Shown: piece after piece, positions 34,211 through 42,832 of the stretch
Layout of the letters: each line of letters starts with the position of its first letter
Numbering within the stretch: position 1 is the first letter of the stretch
Assembly (NCBI GenBank): GCA_016722655.1
Contig: JADKIR010000004.1
Location: 1,984,001 to 2,048,000 of the forward strand
Reading direction: 5' to 3'
Length of the DNA: 64,000 bases
DNA from: Cytophagaceae bacterium
GTDB taxonomy: Bacteria > Bacteroidota > Bacteroidia > Cytophagales > Spirosomataceae
Translations under genes and position numbers: made by a program
Notes under the pieces: model-generated
Told to the model about the DNA's origin: nothing
Databases searched by the model: none
What the model saw: the letters and a program-made list of their open reading frames with translations, nothing else

Positions 34211-36661
34211 TTATTTTTTTGGTTTAATGGTTAAGGTTTTGACTAATTTGGGGTGCTTTTCATTGGCATTTTTTAGGTAAACCAGGGTATCTAGTTTTCC
34301 TGCCGCCCATTTGTCTATCATGTTATCATAATATTTGCTTCCGGGATTTCCCGATTGCCCACCTGGATACAATCCATATGCTTTGGGCCAGTTTTTATCC
34401 AATTCTACCACCATTCTCCATGACGGCCCGTGGGTCTCTGAAGTGGCATTTACTTCCCCTTTGCCACCACCATTCATCACGCCTGTACGTGAAAAACTTG
34501 CAAAAGCCGGCACCAGATGCTTGATAGTAGTATTTTTCACTTTACTCCATGCCCAGGTTTCAGCAGATATTGGACCATTTTTAATTGTTAAACTGTCAAG
34601 TGTCGCAGCAAAACTACCCACAATTATATCATTGATGGTTTCTTCTTTTTCACGGGTATTTTTATTGTCAAACCATTTTGATTTTGGTTCTTTTGCAATC
34701 ATTTCAAAAGTTCGGTCCTCGGTTGGGTGCATCATATAGCTTTTAACCGGAAACTCATCTTCCCAGATCCAGTCACCTAATTCCCGCATCCATCTTTCAT
34801 AAATAGTCGCCCCCACGGCATCAGCTTCGTTTCTTAGATTCCACTTTTGTAAAATCTCTCTGGCAACCGCAATATTGGGGTCATTTGATGCCTGGAGTAT
34901 AGGCAATAAGTTGGGTAAAATTCTTCTGGCAGCCACATTGAAATTGTCATTTTGTAACTCTCTCAGGCTATCAGCCGTGGCATTTTTCATGGCAGTGAGT
35001 CGTTCATTGATTCTTACCGCACGATTTGAAGGAGCAAATTTCCAACCCAGGTAATAGGGATAGGTAGGGTCAGCCGGAAATTGGTTGGCCGAACTTACAA
35101 ATCCTCTTGGTGGGTTTTTAACGGTAGGATTTTGTTCAACCGGAATATAGCCCTGCCAGTCGTTTTCTGGTTTAGAGCCATCCATCAGGAATTTTCCTTG
35201 TTGCTGCCATTTGAGAGGGAGCTTTCCATTTGGAGTAATCGAGATATCATTTTGATTAGAAGCAAATATAAAATTCTGGGCAGGTGCCGAATAGTAAGTC
35301 AGAGCTTTACGATAGTCATCATAATTTTTTGCACGATTCAGATAATAAAATACCATTAGATCAGAGCCATCAGAAATATTCCCGACCCACCGCATTGCAT
35401 GACCTGCAGGTGCATTTTTGCTATAATTTGTTTCTTTTGAAGTATTGTAAACTATCGGACCATGATGTGTGTACATTAGAGTATCCCTTATTATTTTTCC
35501 CGATTTTAATTTAAACTCTTCTATGTACTTAGTTACCGGAAGCCATTTGTCGTTATGAAAATAATGTGTTTTTTCAGCATTGTTAAACTCTAACTGATAA
35601 AAATCCATCACGTCGCTTCCCACATTGGTTACCCCCCAGGCCACGTCTTTGTTGAATCCAATCACAATGCCTGGACAACCCGGAAGTGCAACCCCATAAA
35701 CATTCATATCAGGAGTAGTCAGCTGCATTTGGTACCAGATTGAAGGCAATGTAAGCCCAAGATGTGGGTCGTTGGCCAAAATGGGTAGTCCCGTGGCCGA
35801 TTTTCCACCTCCTACTGCCCAGTTATTTGAGCCAATTTCCGGTGCCGGAGCAGGAATGTTTGCCATGAATCTATTTTCTTTATTTCCCACCATAATACTG
35901 GAGGGAGGAAGAACTTTTTTTGAATCAAAGTTCCAGGGAGTGCCAACAGGGATGGTAGGGGACTCCACAACCGGATAGTTGGGGAAGAGATCCTTCACAG
36001 TTTCCATTCCATATTGATCTGCCACATTGGTAATTCTAAAATCATCTGTTCCGCCGTTGAGCGTATTTCTCATATTCATGAGCATCAGAATGGTTTTATA
36101 GGGAGACCATTCTTTGGGTCCATAACCCAAAATTTTATATTCCAGTGGATAGTTTTTATAATCCAGATGTTTTATGTAAGAATTAACACCATCAGTAAAA
36201 GACTTCAAAACTCTGTTGGAAACCGGATCTTTCTCTAGTTTTTTTGCAATTTCTCTTGCAGTGCGTGCCATTCCTAACCGGCGGTTGTACCTGTCATATT
36301 CCAGTGCTCTTTCTCCTACCACTTCTGTTAGTCTTCCCGAAGCCACCAAAGTATAAAACTCCATTTGCCAGATTCGGTCTTTGGCCATAATGTAACCTTG
36401 TGTAAAATACAGATCGTCTTCATTTTGAGCAAAAATATGAGGTACCCGATTTGCATCATATTCAACCTTAACCTCTTCTTTGACTCCCTCCAGGTTCATT
36501 TCCTGATCTGAGGAATTCATTTTTGGTTCAGCATTTTGTAAAAAACCTTCAAACGGACTAAATAGTCGGCCCAATGGTGGCACTTGCCCAATTGGATTGG
36601 AAAGTAAATAAATCAGTAAAACCATCAAAAGGAATCCACTGAAATGTTTGATAAATTTCAT
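34211..36661 (-). CDS. Penicillin acylase family protein (Ntn hydrolase)
   Basis: An 816-residue Ntn hydrolase. Residues 1-22 form a signal peptide or membrane anchor. The A-chain-like part (about 60-270) has VEYDANRVPHIFAQNEDDLY. The autocatalytic cut site is G277-S278 in EIGSNNWAVGGGKSATG, leaving Ser278 as the N-terminal nucleophile of the B chain. LPILANDPHLGLTLPSIWYQ follows, as in the family. It should be exported and hydrolyse amides, possibly acyl-homoserine lactones or peptides; the substrate cannot be inferred. It is the first gene of a two-gene unit with the small membrane protein. Confidence 0.93.
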   Translation of the reverse strand: MKFIKHFSGFLLMVLLIYLLSNPIGQVPPLGRLFSPFEGFLQNAEPKMNSSDQEMNLEGVKEEVKVEYDANRVPHIFAQNEDDLYFTQGYIMAKDRIWQMEFYTLVASGRLTEVVGERALEYDRYNRRLGMARTAREIAKKLEKDPVSNRVLKSFTDGVNSYIKHLDYKNYPLEYKILGYGPKEWSPYKTILMLMNMRNTLNGGTDDFRITNVADQYGMETVKDLFPNYPVVESPTIPVGTPWNFDSKKVLPPSSIMVGNKENRFMANIPAPAPEIGSNNWAVGGGKSATGLPILANDPHLGLTLPSIWYQMQLTTPDMNVYGVALPGCPGIVIGFNKDVAWGVTNVGSDVMDFYQLEFNNAEKTHYFHNDKWLPVTKYIEEFKLKSGKIIRDTLMYTHHGPIVYNTSKETNYSKNAPAGHAMRWVGNISDGSDLMVFYYLNRAKNYDDYRKALTYYSAPAQNFIFASNQNDISITPNGKLPLKWQQQGKFLMDGSKPENDWQGYIPVEQNPTVKNPPRGFVSSANQFPADPTYPYYLGWKFAPSNRAVRINERLTAMKNATADSLRELQNDNFNVAARRILPNLLPILQASNDPNIAVAREILQKWNLRNEADAVGATIYERWMRELGDWIWEDEFPVKSYMMHPTEDRTFEMIAKEPKSKWFDNKNTREKEETINDIIVGSFAATLDSLTIKNGPISAETWAWSKVKNTTIKHLVPAFASFSRTGVMNGGGKGEVNATSETHGPSWRMVVELDKNWPKAYGLYPGGQSGNPGSKYYDNMIDKWAAGKLDTLVYLKNANEKHPKLVKTLTIKPKK

Positions 36662-36779
36662 AGTTTGTTTTAGAGTTTTTTCGAAATTTATAAAAATAGT
36701 TTAATAATTATTGGTTTTAATTGTGTTATTTTTAGAAAAAAGCCAAAATTTTATTTGGGAAGATATTAAACACACAAAA

Positions 36780-36803
36780 GCCCTGAATTTTTTGGATTCA
36801 GGG
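36780..36803 (-). terminator. Terminator of the DUF4301 gene
   Basis: GCCCTGAAT (36780-36788) pairs with ATTCAGGGC (36795-36803). On the minus strand it is followed by TTTTG and lies 30 bp after the stop. Confidence 0.8.
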
Positions 36804-36832
36804 CAAAATTTAAATTTTGAGTGATAGAATTT

Positions 36833-38314
36833 TCAGGCTGGCTGATGTTCTTTTCTCAACAAATCATTGACTGTTTTTACTGGGTTAAATGTAATCAATG
36901 GCACTTCGACAAAAAGTGTATTCCAGTTGGCCATGGAGCCATTCCAAAGTCCCGGAAGCTCCTGTGCTTTTAATACTTTGCCAGATTGTGATTTTTCGGT
37001 GATAAACCCTGTTTTAGGATCCCGGAATTTCAATAAATCAAACTTTTCTTTTTTGTAGTCTTTTACAGCACACAGCAAATCCACCGGATTAAAATGGGTG
37101 GCAGTTTCGAAAATCTCTTTTTGCTTTTTGTTTTTCATATCAAACTGGGCCGATTCCACCACCTGAAGTGATACCGAGCCGTCTTCGTTCAATGCCCAGA
37201 AAGGCCCGCCTCCCGGTTCGCCTACATTTTTTACCATTCCACAGATACGAAGCGGGCGGTTGAGTTTGGCTTTGGCAAATGCCAGTTTTTCTTCCTGCGA
37301 CCAGTTCCTGAAACCCTTTGGAGGTTCTACATTTAAATTGTTTCGCAAAAATCTGACAGATTTATTGATAAAATAACTGCTAACCACAGGTTTCTCGAGC
37401 CTTTTAATAAAATAGAATATCTGTTTTTGATAGTCAAGTAATAGTCCCGCCAAAGCTTTTTTGTAAGTGATAGTCTCTGATTTCAAATGGTCAGGCACAA
37501 CGTTATCAATATTTTTAATAAAAATCACATCGGCATTCTGATCATTCAGGTTTTCGAGTAAAGCCCCATGACCGGCTGGTCTGAACAGCAGATTACCGGC
37601 ATTATCACGGAAAGGCTCGTTGTCAAGGCCAACGGCAATGGTATCTGTTGATGCTTTTTGCTCAGAAAAACTGATGTCATATTTTACAGAATACTGCTCT
37701 TCGTATTTTTTTAATATGCTGTTTATGAGTGTTTTGAATTTCTTTTTATGTTCTGGCGAAACCGTAAAATGAAGTCTTACTTTTCCTTTGTTATTGGCAT
37801 AAAGAGCTCCTTCTACAAGATGCTCCTCTATGGCGGTGCGGGTAAAGCCTCCATATTGGTGGAACTCGAGTAGTCCTTTGGGCAGACTTCCGTAATCAAG
37901 TCCTTTTTCAGTCAAAAGTGCCTCCAGGGTTTGCTGATTGTCATTTTCGGAAATAAATTGACTCAGGCTTTTGTAAAAAGCAAAATCTTTTAGTTTTTCA
38001 AAAAATTGCTCTACTGATTTGTCTGACTTTCCTTCATCTTTGGCCGAATATAAAGATTTAAACATCCTGCTGGCTGCACCTGATGCCGGAACAAATTTCA
38101 GGAGTTTTTTCTTAAGCGATTCTTTTTCAAAAAACTCAGTAAGTTTATTAATTTCATCTTTTTCAAGTCTTATCATACCATCGCTAAGAGTGGCGGCACG
38201 CTTCACCTTCATATACGGAAATCCGCTTTTGAAGTTTTCAATCTGCTCATTTATAACACTTAAATCGCTGCCACGCTGGGCAATTTGCCGGAGGTCTTTT
38301 TCAGAAAAACTCAT
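36833..38314 (-). CDS. DUF4301 family protein
   Basis: A 493-residue cytoplasmic protein. VPASGAASRMFKSLYSAKDEG near residue 77 resembles the nucleotide-binding loop of sugar nucleotidyltransferases. RPAGHGALLENLNDQNADVIF and IKNIDNVVPDHLK are other conserved stretches of DUF4301, a family largely confined to Bacteroidota. WGKEEPGGGPFWALNED-like sequence (VGEPGGGPFWALNEDG) sits in the C half. It may be a nucleotidyltransferase, but no biochemical function is established. It is monocistronic. Confidence 0.88.
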   Translation of the reverse strand: MSFSEKDLRQIAQRGSDLSVINEQIENFKSGFPYMKVKRAATLSDGMIRLEKDEINKLTEFFEKESLKKKLLKFVPASGAASRMFKSLYSAKDEGKSDKSVEQFFEKLKDFAFYKSLSQFISENDNQQTLEALLTEKGLDYGSLPKGLLEFHQYGGFTRTAIEEHLVEGALYANNKGKVRLHFTVSPEHKKKFKTLINSILKKYEEQYSVKYDISFSEQKASTDTIAVGLDNEPFRDNAGNLLFRPAGHGALLENLNDQNADVIFIKNIDNVVPDHLKSETITYKKALAGLLLDYQKQIFYFIKRLEKPVVSSYFINKSVRFLRNNLNVEPPKGFRNWSQEEKLAFAKAKLNRPLRICGMVKNVGEPGGGPFWALNEDGSVSLQVVESAQFDMKNKKQKEIFETATHFNPVDLLCAVKDYKKEKFDLLKFRDPKTGFITEKSQSGKVLKAQELPGLWNGSMANWNTLFVEVPLITFNPVKTVNDLLRKEHQPA

Positions 38315-38403
38315 GTTAGAATTTTAAATAATTTCAAAATCCGAAATAGAGAAAAAGATTGTTTAATTACAAGTTAAATTGGAGAAATCTTGAGGTATGG
38401 GCA

Positions 38404-38434
38404 CAAAAAAAGTCGCCCGAAAGCGACTCTTTTG
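38404..38434 (-). terminator. tRNA-Gln terminator
   Basis: AGTCGC (38411-38416) and GCGACT (38423-38428) form a short GC-rich hairpin. On the minus strand it is followed by TTTTTTT, directly behind the tRNA. Confidence 0.88.
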
Positions 38435-38435
38435 T

Positions 38436-38505
38436 TGGCTTACAAGGACTCGAACCTTGAATAACGGCACCAAAAACCGCTGTGTTACCATTACACCATA
38501 AGCCA
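38436..38505 (-). tRNA. tRNA-Gln (anticodon UUG)
   Basis: The 70-nt minus-strand sequence folds into a full cloverleaf: acceptor TGGCTTA/TAAGCCA, D arm GTGTAATGGTAACAC, anticodon arm GCGGT-TTTTGGT-GCCGT with TTG at the anticodon, a 4-nt variable loop, and T arm CAAGG-TTCGAGT-CCTTG. The U1-A72 pair is typical of tRNA-Gln. The CCA end is not encoded. It is a single isolated tRNA with its own terminator. Confidence 0.95.
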
Positions 38506-38615
38506 ATCCTGTAATGTGGGTGCAAAAATATAACTTGGAGCGTATCTACACAAGTAGTTTCGAAAAAAAAACAAAAGATTTTTTTAGTTAAGAGTTTTAA
38601 ATTGCAGCAAAAAGG

Positions 38616-39416
38616 CTATAAATATTTGAAATTCAGAGGATCGGGGTATTTGAGTTTTTTTTGAAAAATACTTTCAAAATGTGTACTATCAACTATTTTG
38701 CCTTCGCCCTCAGCTAAATCTTCATTAAAATTGCCATAATTTTGTTTGCATACCACTTCAGCAATCTGCCCTCTGGTTGGATGGAGCGGTGCACAGAGGT
38801 TAACAGTAATATTCTCTGCAAAATTTAAAGCGAGCCAGTCTAAAACTTCCACGGCATCGTCACGGTGAATATAATTGACTCTGCTTTGTGGGTTAAAATC
38901 ACGTATTCCGAAATATTTACATGGATTTCTGTCGTATCCCATAAGCCCCGCCATTCTGACAATCAATATAGTTTTGTCGGGAAGATTTTCTTTCAAAAGC
39001 TTTTCTGCTTTGAATAAATAATGTTTTGGATCAGCGTCATTCTCGGTTTTTAAACCTTTATTTGATGTGTAAATACTTGTTGAAGAGACAAATATGATCT
39101 TCTGTATGCTTTTTTCTTTTGCAATGGCCTGGCATAAAATTTCAATCTGATTATAAAAATATTCCGGTGATTGGGATTTTATTTTCGGTGGGAAACAAAT
39201 TATCAGGACATCGGTTTTGAGAAAAGTACCCATGCCCTGCGAATTTTGATCTAAAATAATTTTATGAGGTTCCAGACCCTGCTGACTGAAAATTTCGAGT
39301 TTGCTGTCGGTTGTAGTGCTGATTTTAACCAACAAAGATTTTTTTTTCAAAGACAAAGCCAGCGGTAAACCTAGCCAACCTCCTCCCAATACCGAAACTG
39401 ACGTGATTTGATTCAT
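38616..39416 (-). CDS. NAD(P)-binding epimerase-like protein (YeeZ type)
   Basis: From the ATG at 39414-39416 the product is 266 residues, opening MNQITSVSVLGGGWLGLPLA, a dinucleotide-binding GGGWLG loop. The upstream 21 codons of the longer frame (to 39479) are not conserved-looking. IIFVSSTSIYTSNKGL gives the SDR-type Ser/Tyr region, and YIHRDDAVEVLDWLA is typical of extended epimerases. YeeZ-like proteins have no firmly known substrate. Downstream is the tRNA-Gln; upstream is the divergent udk unit. Confidence 0.83.
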   Translation of the reverse strand: MNQITSVSVLGGGWLGLPLALSLKKKSLLVKISTTTDSKLEIFSQQGLEPHKIILDQNSQGMGTFLKTDVLIICFPPKIKSQSPEYFYNQIEILCQAIAKEKSIQKIIFVSSTSIYTSNKGLKTENDADPKHYLFKAEKLLKENLPDKTILIVRMAGLMGYDRNPCKYFGIRDFNPQSRVNYIHRDDAVEVLDWLALNFAENITVNLCAPLHPTRGQIAEVVCKQNYGNFNEDLAEGEGKIVDSTHFESIFQKKLKYPDPLNFKYL

Positions 39417-39497
39417 TTTTGAAAACATTCTGTGCAAAGATGCGAATAGGTTTGTTATGTTTTTATTAAATTTGTGCAAAAATAATAACCAATTATA

Positions 39498-39614
39498 ATG
39501 AGACTTTTGGCAGGTAGGCTTTTCGGTTCGGCTACCATTGCATCTTTATGTTTTAGCCTGTTGCCTTCAATTCTTATTCTTACCACTTCACAAAACAAAA
39601 TTAACCAATCATGA
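39498..39614 (+). CDS. Possible 38-residue hydrophobic leader peptide upstream of udk
   Basis: An ATG at 39498 opens 38 codons ending in TGA at 39612-39614, which overlaps the udk ATG at 39611 (ATGA). The predicted peptide (MRLLAGRLFGSATIASLCFS then LLPSILILTTSQNK and a few more residues) is hydrophobic with a basic N-terminus. The 4-bp overlap suggests translational coupling. There is no homology support, so it may be only an upstream ORF. Confidence 0.3.
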   Translation: MRLLAGRLFGSATIASLCFSLLPSILILTTSQNKINQS

Positions 39615-40231
39615 AGTCTCCATTGATAATTGGAATTACCGGCGGCAGTGCATCAGGCAAGACCTTTTTTTTACATAGCCTGCTGAGCCATTTTACCGAC
39701 GACGAAATTTGCCTCATTTCACAAGACAATTATTATAAAGAGATAGAGTTTGTTCCCAGAGACCGGAACGGGGTGGAGAATTTTGATGTGCCGGAATCTA
39801 TTGATTTTGAGCTTTTTGCAAAACATATCAATGACCTTAGAGCCGGTAAAGAGGTACATAAAATGGAATATACTTTCAATAACTCTACCATTAAACCAAA
39901 GGATTTGGTTTTTAAACCTGCTCCAATTATAGTTGTGGAGGGTATTTTTGTTTTTCATGATCCATATATTTCTCAGATGCTCAACCTCAAGGTTTTTATT
40001 GATGCCAAAGAGCATATCAAAATCAGGCGAAGGATAATCAGAGATAACAATGAGCGGGGTTATGACCTTCAGGATGTGCTTTATCGCTGGGAAAACCACG
40101 TTGCACCCACTTATGAGAAGTTTATCGAACCTACCAAGCATGACGCCGACCTCATTATCAACAATAACCATCATTTCGAAAACGGCCTGAAAATTCTTAC
40201 TACCTACTTGAATTTAACCTTGGGAAAATAA
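39611..40231 (+). CDS. udk: Uridine kinase
   Basis: A 206-residue pyrimidine salvage enzyme that phosphorylates uridine and cytidine to UMP and CMP. The P-loop is GITGGSASGKTFFLHSL (residues 8-24). LISQDNYYKE, VENFDVPESIDFELF and VVEGIFVFHDP match the uridine-binding regions of Udk, and IRRRIIRDNNERGYD is the Arg-rich lid. Length and motif order are normal. The start overlaps a possible 38-codon ORF. It is followed by a weak hairpin (about 40230-40266) that may end transcription. Confidence 0.95.
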   Translation: MKSPLIIGITGGSASGKTFFLHSLLSHFTDDEICLISQDNYYKEIEFVPRDRNGVENFDVPESIDFELFAKHINDLRAGKEVHKMEYTFNNSTIKPKDLVFKPAPIIVVEGIFVFHDPYISQMLNLKVFIDAKEHIKIRRRIIRDNNERGYDLQDVLYRWENHVAPTYEKFIEPTKHDADLIINNNHHFENGLKILTTYLNLTLGK

Positions 40232-40289
40232 AAATAAAGCCCACCCTTTGGAGGTGAGCGTTTATTAGTAGTTTAAGGTAAGATTATGT

Positions 40290-41276
40290 TTAAAAATCTT
40301 CGTCGAGCGAGAATGACATTTTTTCTCTGTCAGAAGTAACCCCGGCTTTTTGATATTCTCCTACTCGTTTCTCAAAGAAATTGGTTTTGCCTTGTAGCGA
40401 AATCAACTCCATGAAATCAAACGGATTGGCAGCATTGTAAACTTTTTTCAAGCCTAAAGATTCCAATAAGTGGTCGGCTACAAATTCAATATAAAGACAC
40501 ATTTGAGCAGCATTCATCCCGATAAGTGAAACCGGAAGGGCGTCTGTCACAAATTCTTTTTCTATTTCTACGGCATCAGTTATGATTTTGTATATCTGAT
40601 CTTCCGGCATTTTGTTTTTGATGTGCTCAGTGTAAAGTAAGCACGCAAAGTCGCGGTGCAAGCCTTCGTCTCTAGAAATCAATTCATTGGAAAAAGTCAG
40701 ACCTGGCATCAAACCACGTTTTTTTAACCAAAAAATCGAACAGAATGAACCTGAGAAGAAAATACCTTCTACTGCAGCAAAAGCGATTAGTCTTTCAATA
40801 AAATTACCGTTTTCAATCCACCTCATGGCCCATTCTGCTTTTTTGGTGACACATGGAATTGTATCGATGGCATTGAGCAGGCGGTCTCTTTCTTTGGAAT
40901 CCTTTATATAGGTGTCAATCAGCAGAGAGTAGGTTTCTGAATGGATGTTTTCCATCATAATCTGGAAACCATAAAAACATTTTGCTTCGGGGTATTGTAC
41001 GTTGGAAAGAAATCCAATAGCCAGGTTTTCGTTTACGATTCCATCAGAGGCAGCAAAAAACGCCAGTACATGTGAAATAAAATGACGCTCGCCATCATTC
41101 AGTCCGTCCCAGTCTTTGGTGTCTTGCGAAAGGTCAAGTTCTTCTGCTGTCCAGAATGAAGCTTCGTGGTTTTTGTAATAGTCCCAAATATCATGATGTT
41201 TTATAGGAAAAACCACAAATCTGGATGGATCCTCAATAAGAAGAGGCTCCGATTTTTTCAAATCAGCGTCGGTCAT
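40290..41276 (-). CDS. nrdB: Ribonucleotide reductase class Ia, beta subunit
   Basis: A 328-residue R2 protein. FWTAEELDLSQDTKDWDGL, ASDGIVNENLAI and FQIMMENIHSETYSLLIDTY contain the di-iron Asp/Glu/His ligands and the radical Tyr (ETYSLL), in the eukaryote-like class Ia arrangement. The second-half ligands are in FFSGSFCSIFWL and SRDEGLHRDFACLL. The C-terminal FSLDEDF is the peptide that binds the alpha subunit. The alpha-subunit gene is not adjacent. It supplies dNTPs for DNA replication. Confidence 0.96.
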   Translation of the reverse strand: MTDADLKKSEPLLIEDPSRFVVFPIKHHDIWDYYKNHEASFWTAEELDLSQDTKDWDGLNDGERHFISHVLAFFAASDGIVNENLAIGFLSNVQYPEAKCFYGFQIMMENIHSETYSLLIDTYIKDSKERDRLLNAIDTIPCVTKKAEWAMRWIENGNFIERLIAFAAVEGIFFSGSFCSIFWLKKRGLMPGLTFSNELISRDEGLHRDFACLLYTEHIKNKMPEDQIYKIITDAVEIEKEFVTDALPVSLIGMNAAQMCLYIEFVADHLLESLGLKKVYNAANPFDFMELISLQGKTNFFEKRVGEYQKAGVTSDREKMSFSLDEDF

Positions 41277-41454
41277 TTATTAGCTTAGTTTAAGTAAATG
41301 TATAGTTTCTCGATTTTCTTTAGAATCAATCAAAATTACTTCAAATTTCTTTAAGCCAAAAACTTTTTTTTTGTTTTTTAAAAATCCTAATTTTACCTTT
41401 CGTATTGAGAGTTTCTTCAAGAAAATTACGATTTTGTACCGAAAATAATACCAA

Positions 41455-42258
41455 ATGAACAACAGTGGAGGATTTAAACTTAGATTGATAATTGGGGTAG
41501 TGATGGCTTTGATGGCAATGTTGAGCTATTATAGTAAAACTCAGGAAAATCCTCTGACAGGTGAAAAACAGCAAGTTAGCCTTTCGCCTCCTGAAGAAGT
41601 CGCCATGGGATTGCAGACAGCACCACAAATGGCGGAAGAATACGGGGGACTTTACCCCAACGATGAAGTCCAATTGCAGGCAAACTCAGTTGGGAATAAG
41701 GTTTTGGAAGCTTTTAACAAGCATGTGATCGAAAACGGCCATGCTAACCCTTATAGGTTCAATTTTCATGTTTTGCGTGATCCACAGACAATCAATGCGT
41801 TTGCACTACCTGGCGGTCAGGTGTTTATTACACTTGGTTTATTGTCAAAACTAAAATCTGAAGACCAGTTGGCAGCAGTCTTGGGTCACGAAATTGGGCA
41901 TGTAGTTTACAGGCATTCAAGTGAACAGATGGCCAAAACCGAGTTTTATCAGGGGCTGGCAGGTGCCGCAACTGCCGCCGCTGGAGATATGAGTGCTTCA
42001 CAAATTGCGAACTATGTTGCCCAGGTCAAACTGATGAAGTTTGGGCGTGATGATGAGCTGGAATCTGATGAATTTGGAGTAAGATTTATGATAAAATCAG
42101 GTTACGACCCCAACGCCATGATAGAAGTGATGGAGATTCTCGCAGCTGCGGGTGGCGGTGCCGAAAGAGATGAGTTTATGAGCACACACCCCAGCCCAGC
42201 CAACAGAATTCAGAAAATCAGAGAGCATATTGAGAAGTATTCGAAAGAAGACAACTGA
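41455..42258 (+). CDS. M48 family zinc metallopeptidase
   Basis: A 267-residue protein. A short membrane-anchor or signal segment lies at residues 8-24 (RLIIGVVMALMAMLSYY). The zinc site is GHEIGHVVYRHSSEQM, followed by the third ligand in DDELESDEFGVRFMIKSGYDP. FALPGGQVFITLGLLSKL is the conserved preceding loop, and STHPSPANRIQKI the family C-terminal motif. It resembles BepA/LoiP-type periplasmic quality-control proteases. There are no cofactor genes nearby. Confidence 0.94.
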   Translation: MNNSGGFKLRLIIGVVMALMAMLSYYSKTQENPLTGEKQQVSLSPPEEVAMGLQTAPQMAEEYGGLYPNDEVQLQANSVGNKVLEAFNKHVIENGHANPYRFNFHVLRDPQTINAFALPGGQVFITLGLLSKLKSEDQLAAVLGHEIGHVVYRHSSEQMAKTEFYQGLAGAATAAAGDMSASQIANYVAQVKLMKFGRDDELESDEFGVRFMIKSGYDPNAMIEVMEILAAAGGGAERDEFMSTHPSPANRIQKIREHIEKYSKEDN

Positions 42259-42317
42259 GGTTACTCTACTATCAGAATAGGTTAAGATTCAAGTATTTAA
42301 GAAAACACTTATTACAA

Positions 42318-42737
42318 TTGAAAGTATTTTGTAAAAATATAAGAAATGGAAGTTTTCTCAAATTTGGTCTGATTTTCATTAGTATTTGTTTTATTAGTTC
42401 TTGTCAGTTGAAAAGATCCGAATTGAAGACTTATGACCATAAAAAAACATCAATTAAAATAGATTCTGTGTCAGATGAAATAATTGGTTTATGGTGGGAT
42501 GCTAATGAAAAAAATGCCCCAATTGCAAGTTTTGAAATTAATAAAAATACGATTTTATATCCGGACCATGAAGAACATGCTGAATATAAATACAAGATAA
42601 AAAAAGATTCATTTTTCATTTTTTACGAAGATTATATTTCTTCTTCCAAAATCTTGAAAATCAGAAAAGATAGTTTGGAACTCAATACAAATGGTCAAAT
42701 ATCTTTGTTTGTGAAGAATATTAAAAAGTCTGATTGA
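42318..42737 (+). CDS. Hypothetical lipoprotein
   Basis: A 139-residue frame that starts with TTG at 42318; no in-frame ATG precedes the signal segment. The N-terminus FLKFGLIFISICFISSC is a lipoprotein signal with lipobox ISSC (Cys29), followed by Gln-Leu-Lys. The mature part has WWDANEKNAPIASFEINKN and a basic C-terminus, and the family is not recognised. The start is uncertain because it relies on a rare codon, but the lipobox makes the gene credible. Confidence 0.6.
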   Translation: MKVFCKNIRNGSFLKFGLIFISICFISSCQLKRSELKTYDHKKTSIKIDSVSDEIIGLWWDANEKNAPIASFEINKNTILYPDHEEHAEYKYKIKKDSFFIFYEDYISSSKILKIRKDSLELNTNGQISLFVKNIKKSD

Positions 42738-42796
42738 AAATCCTGTTTTAGCCCCTAATATTTCAATTATTCTTTCACTATTCCCTTATTTAATTT

Positions 42797-42804
42797 TAAT
42801 TTTG
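42797..42804 (+). promoter_or_regulatory. Candidate argG promoter -7 box
   Basis: TAATTTTG followed by C matches TAnnTTTG and lies 29 bp before the argG ATG. No -33 TTTG at the expected distance was found. Confidence 0.45.
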
Positions 42805-42832
42805 CGGAATATTTACCTAGCATAAAATCGAA

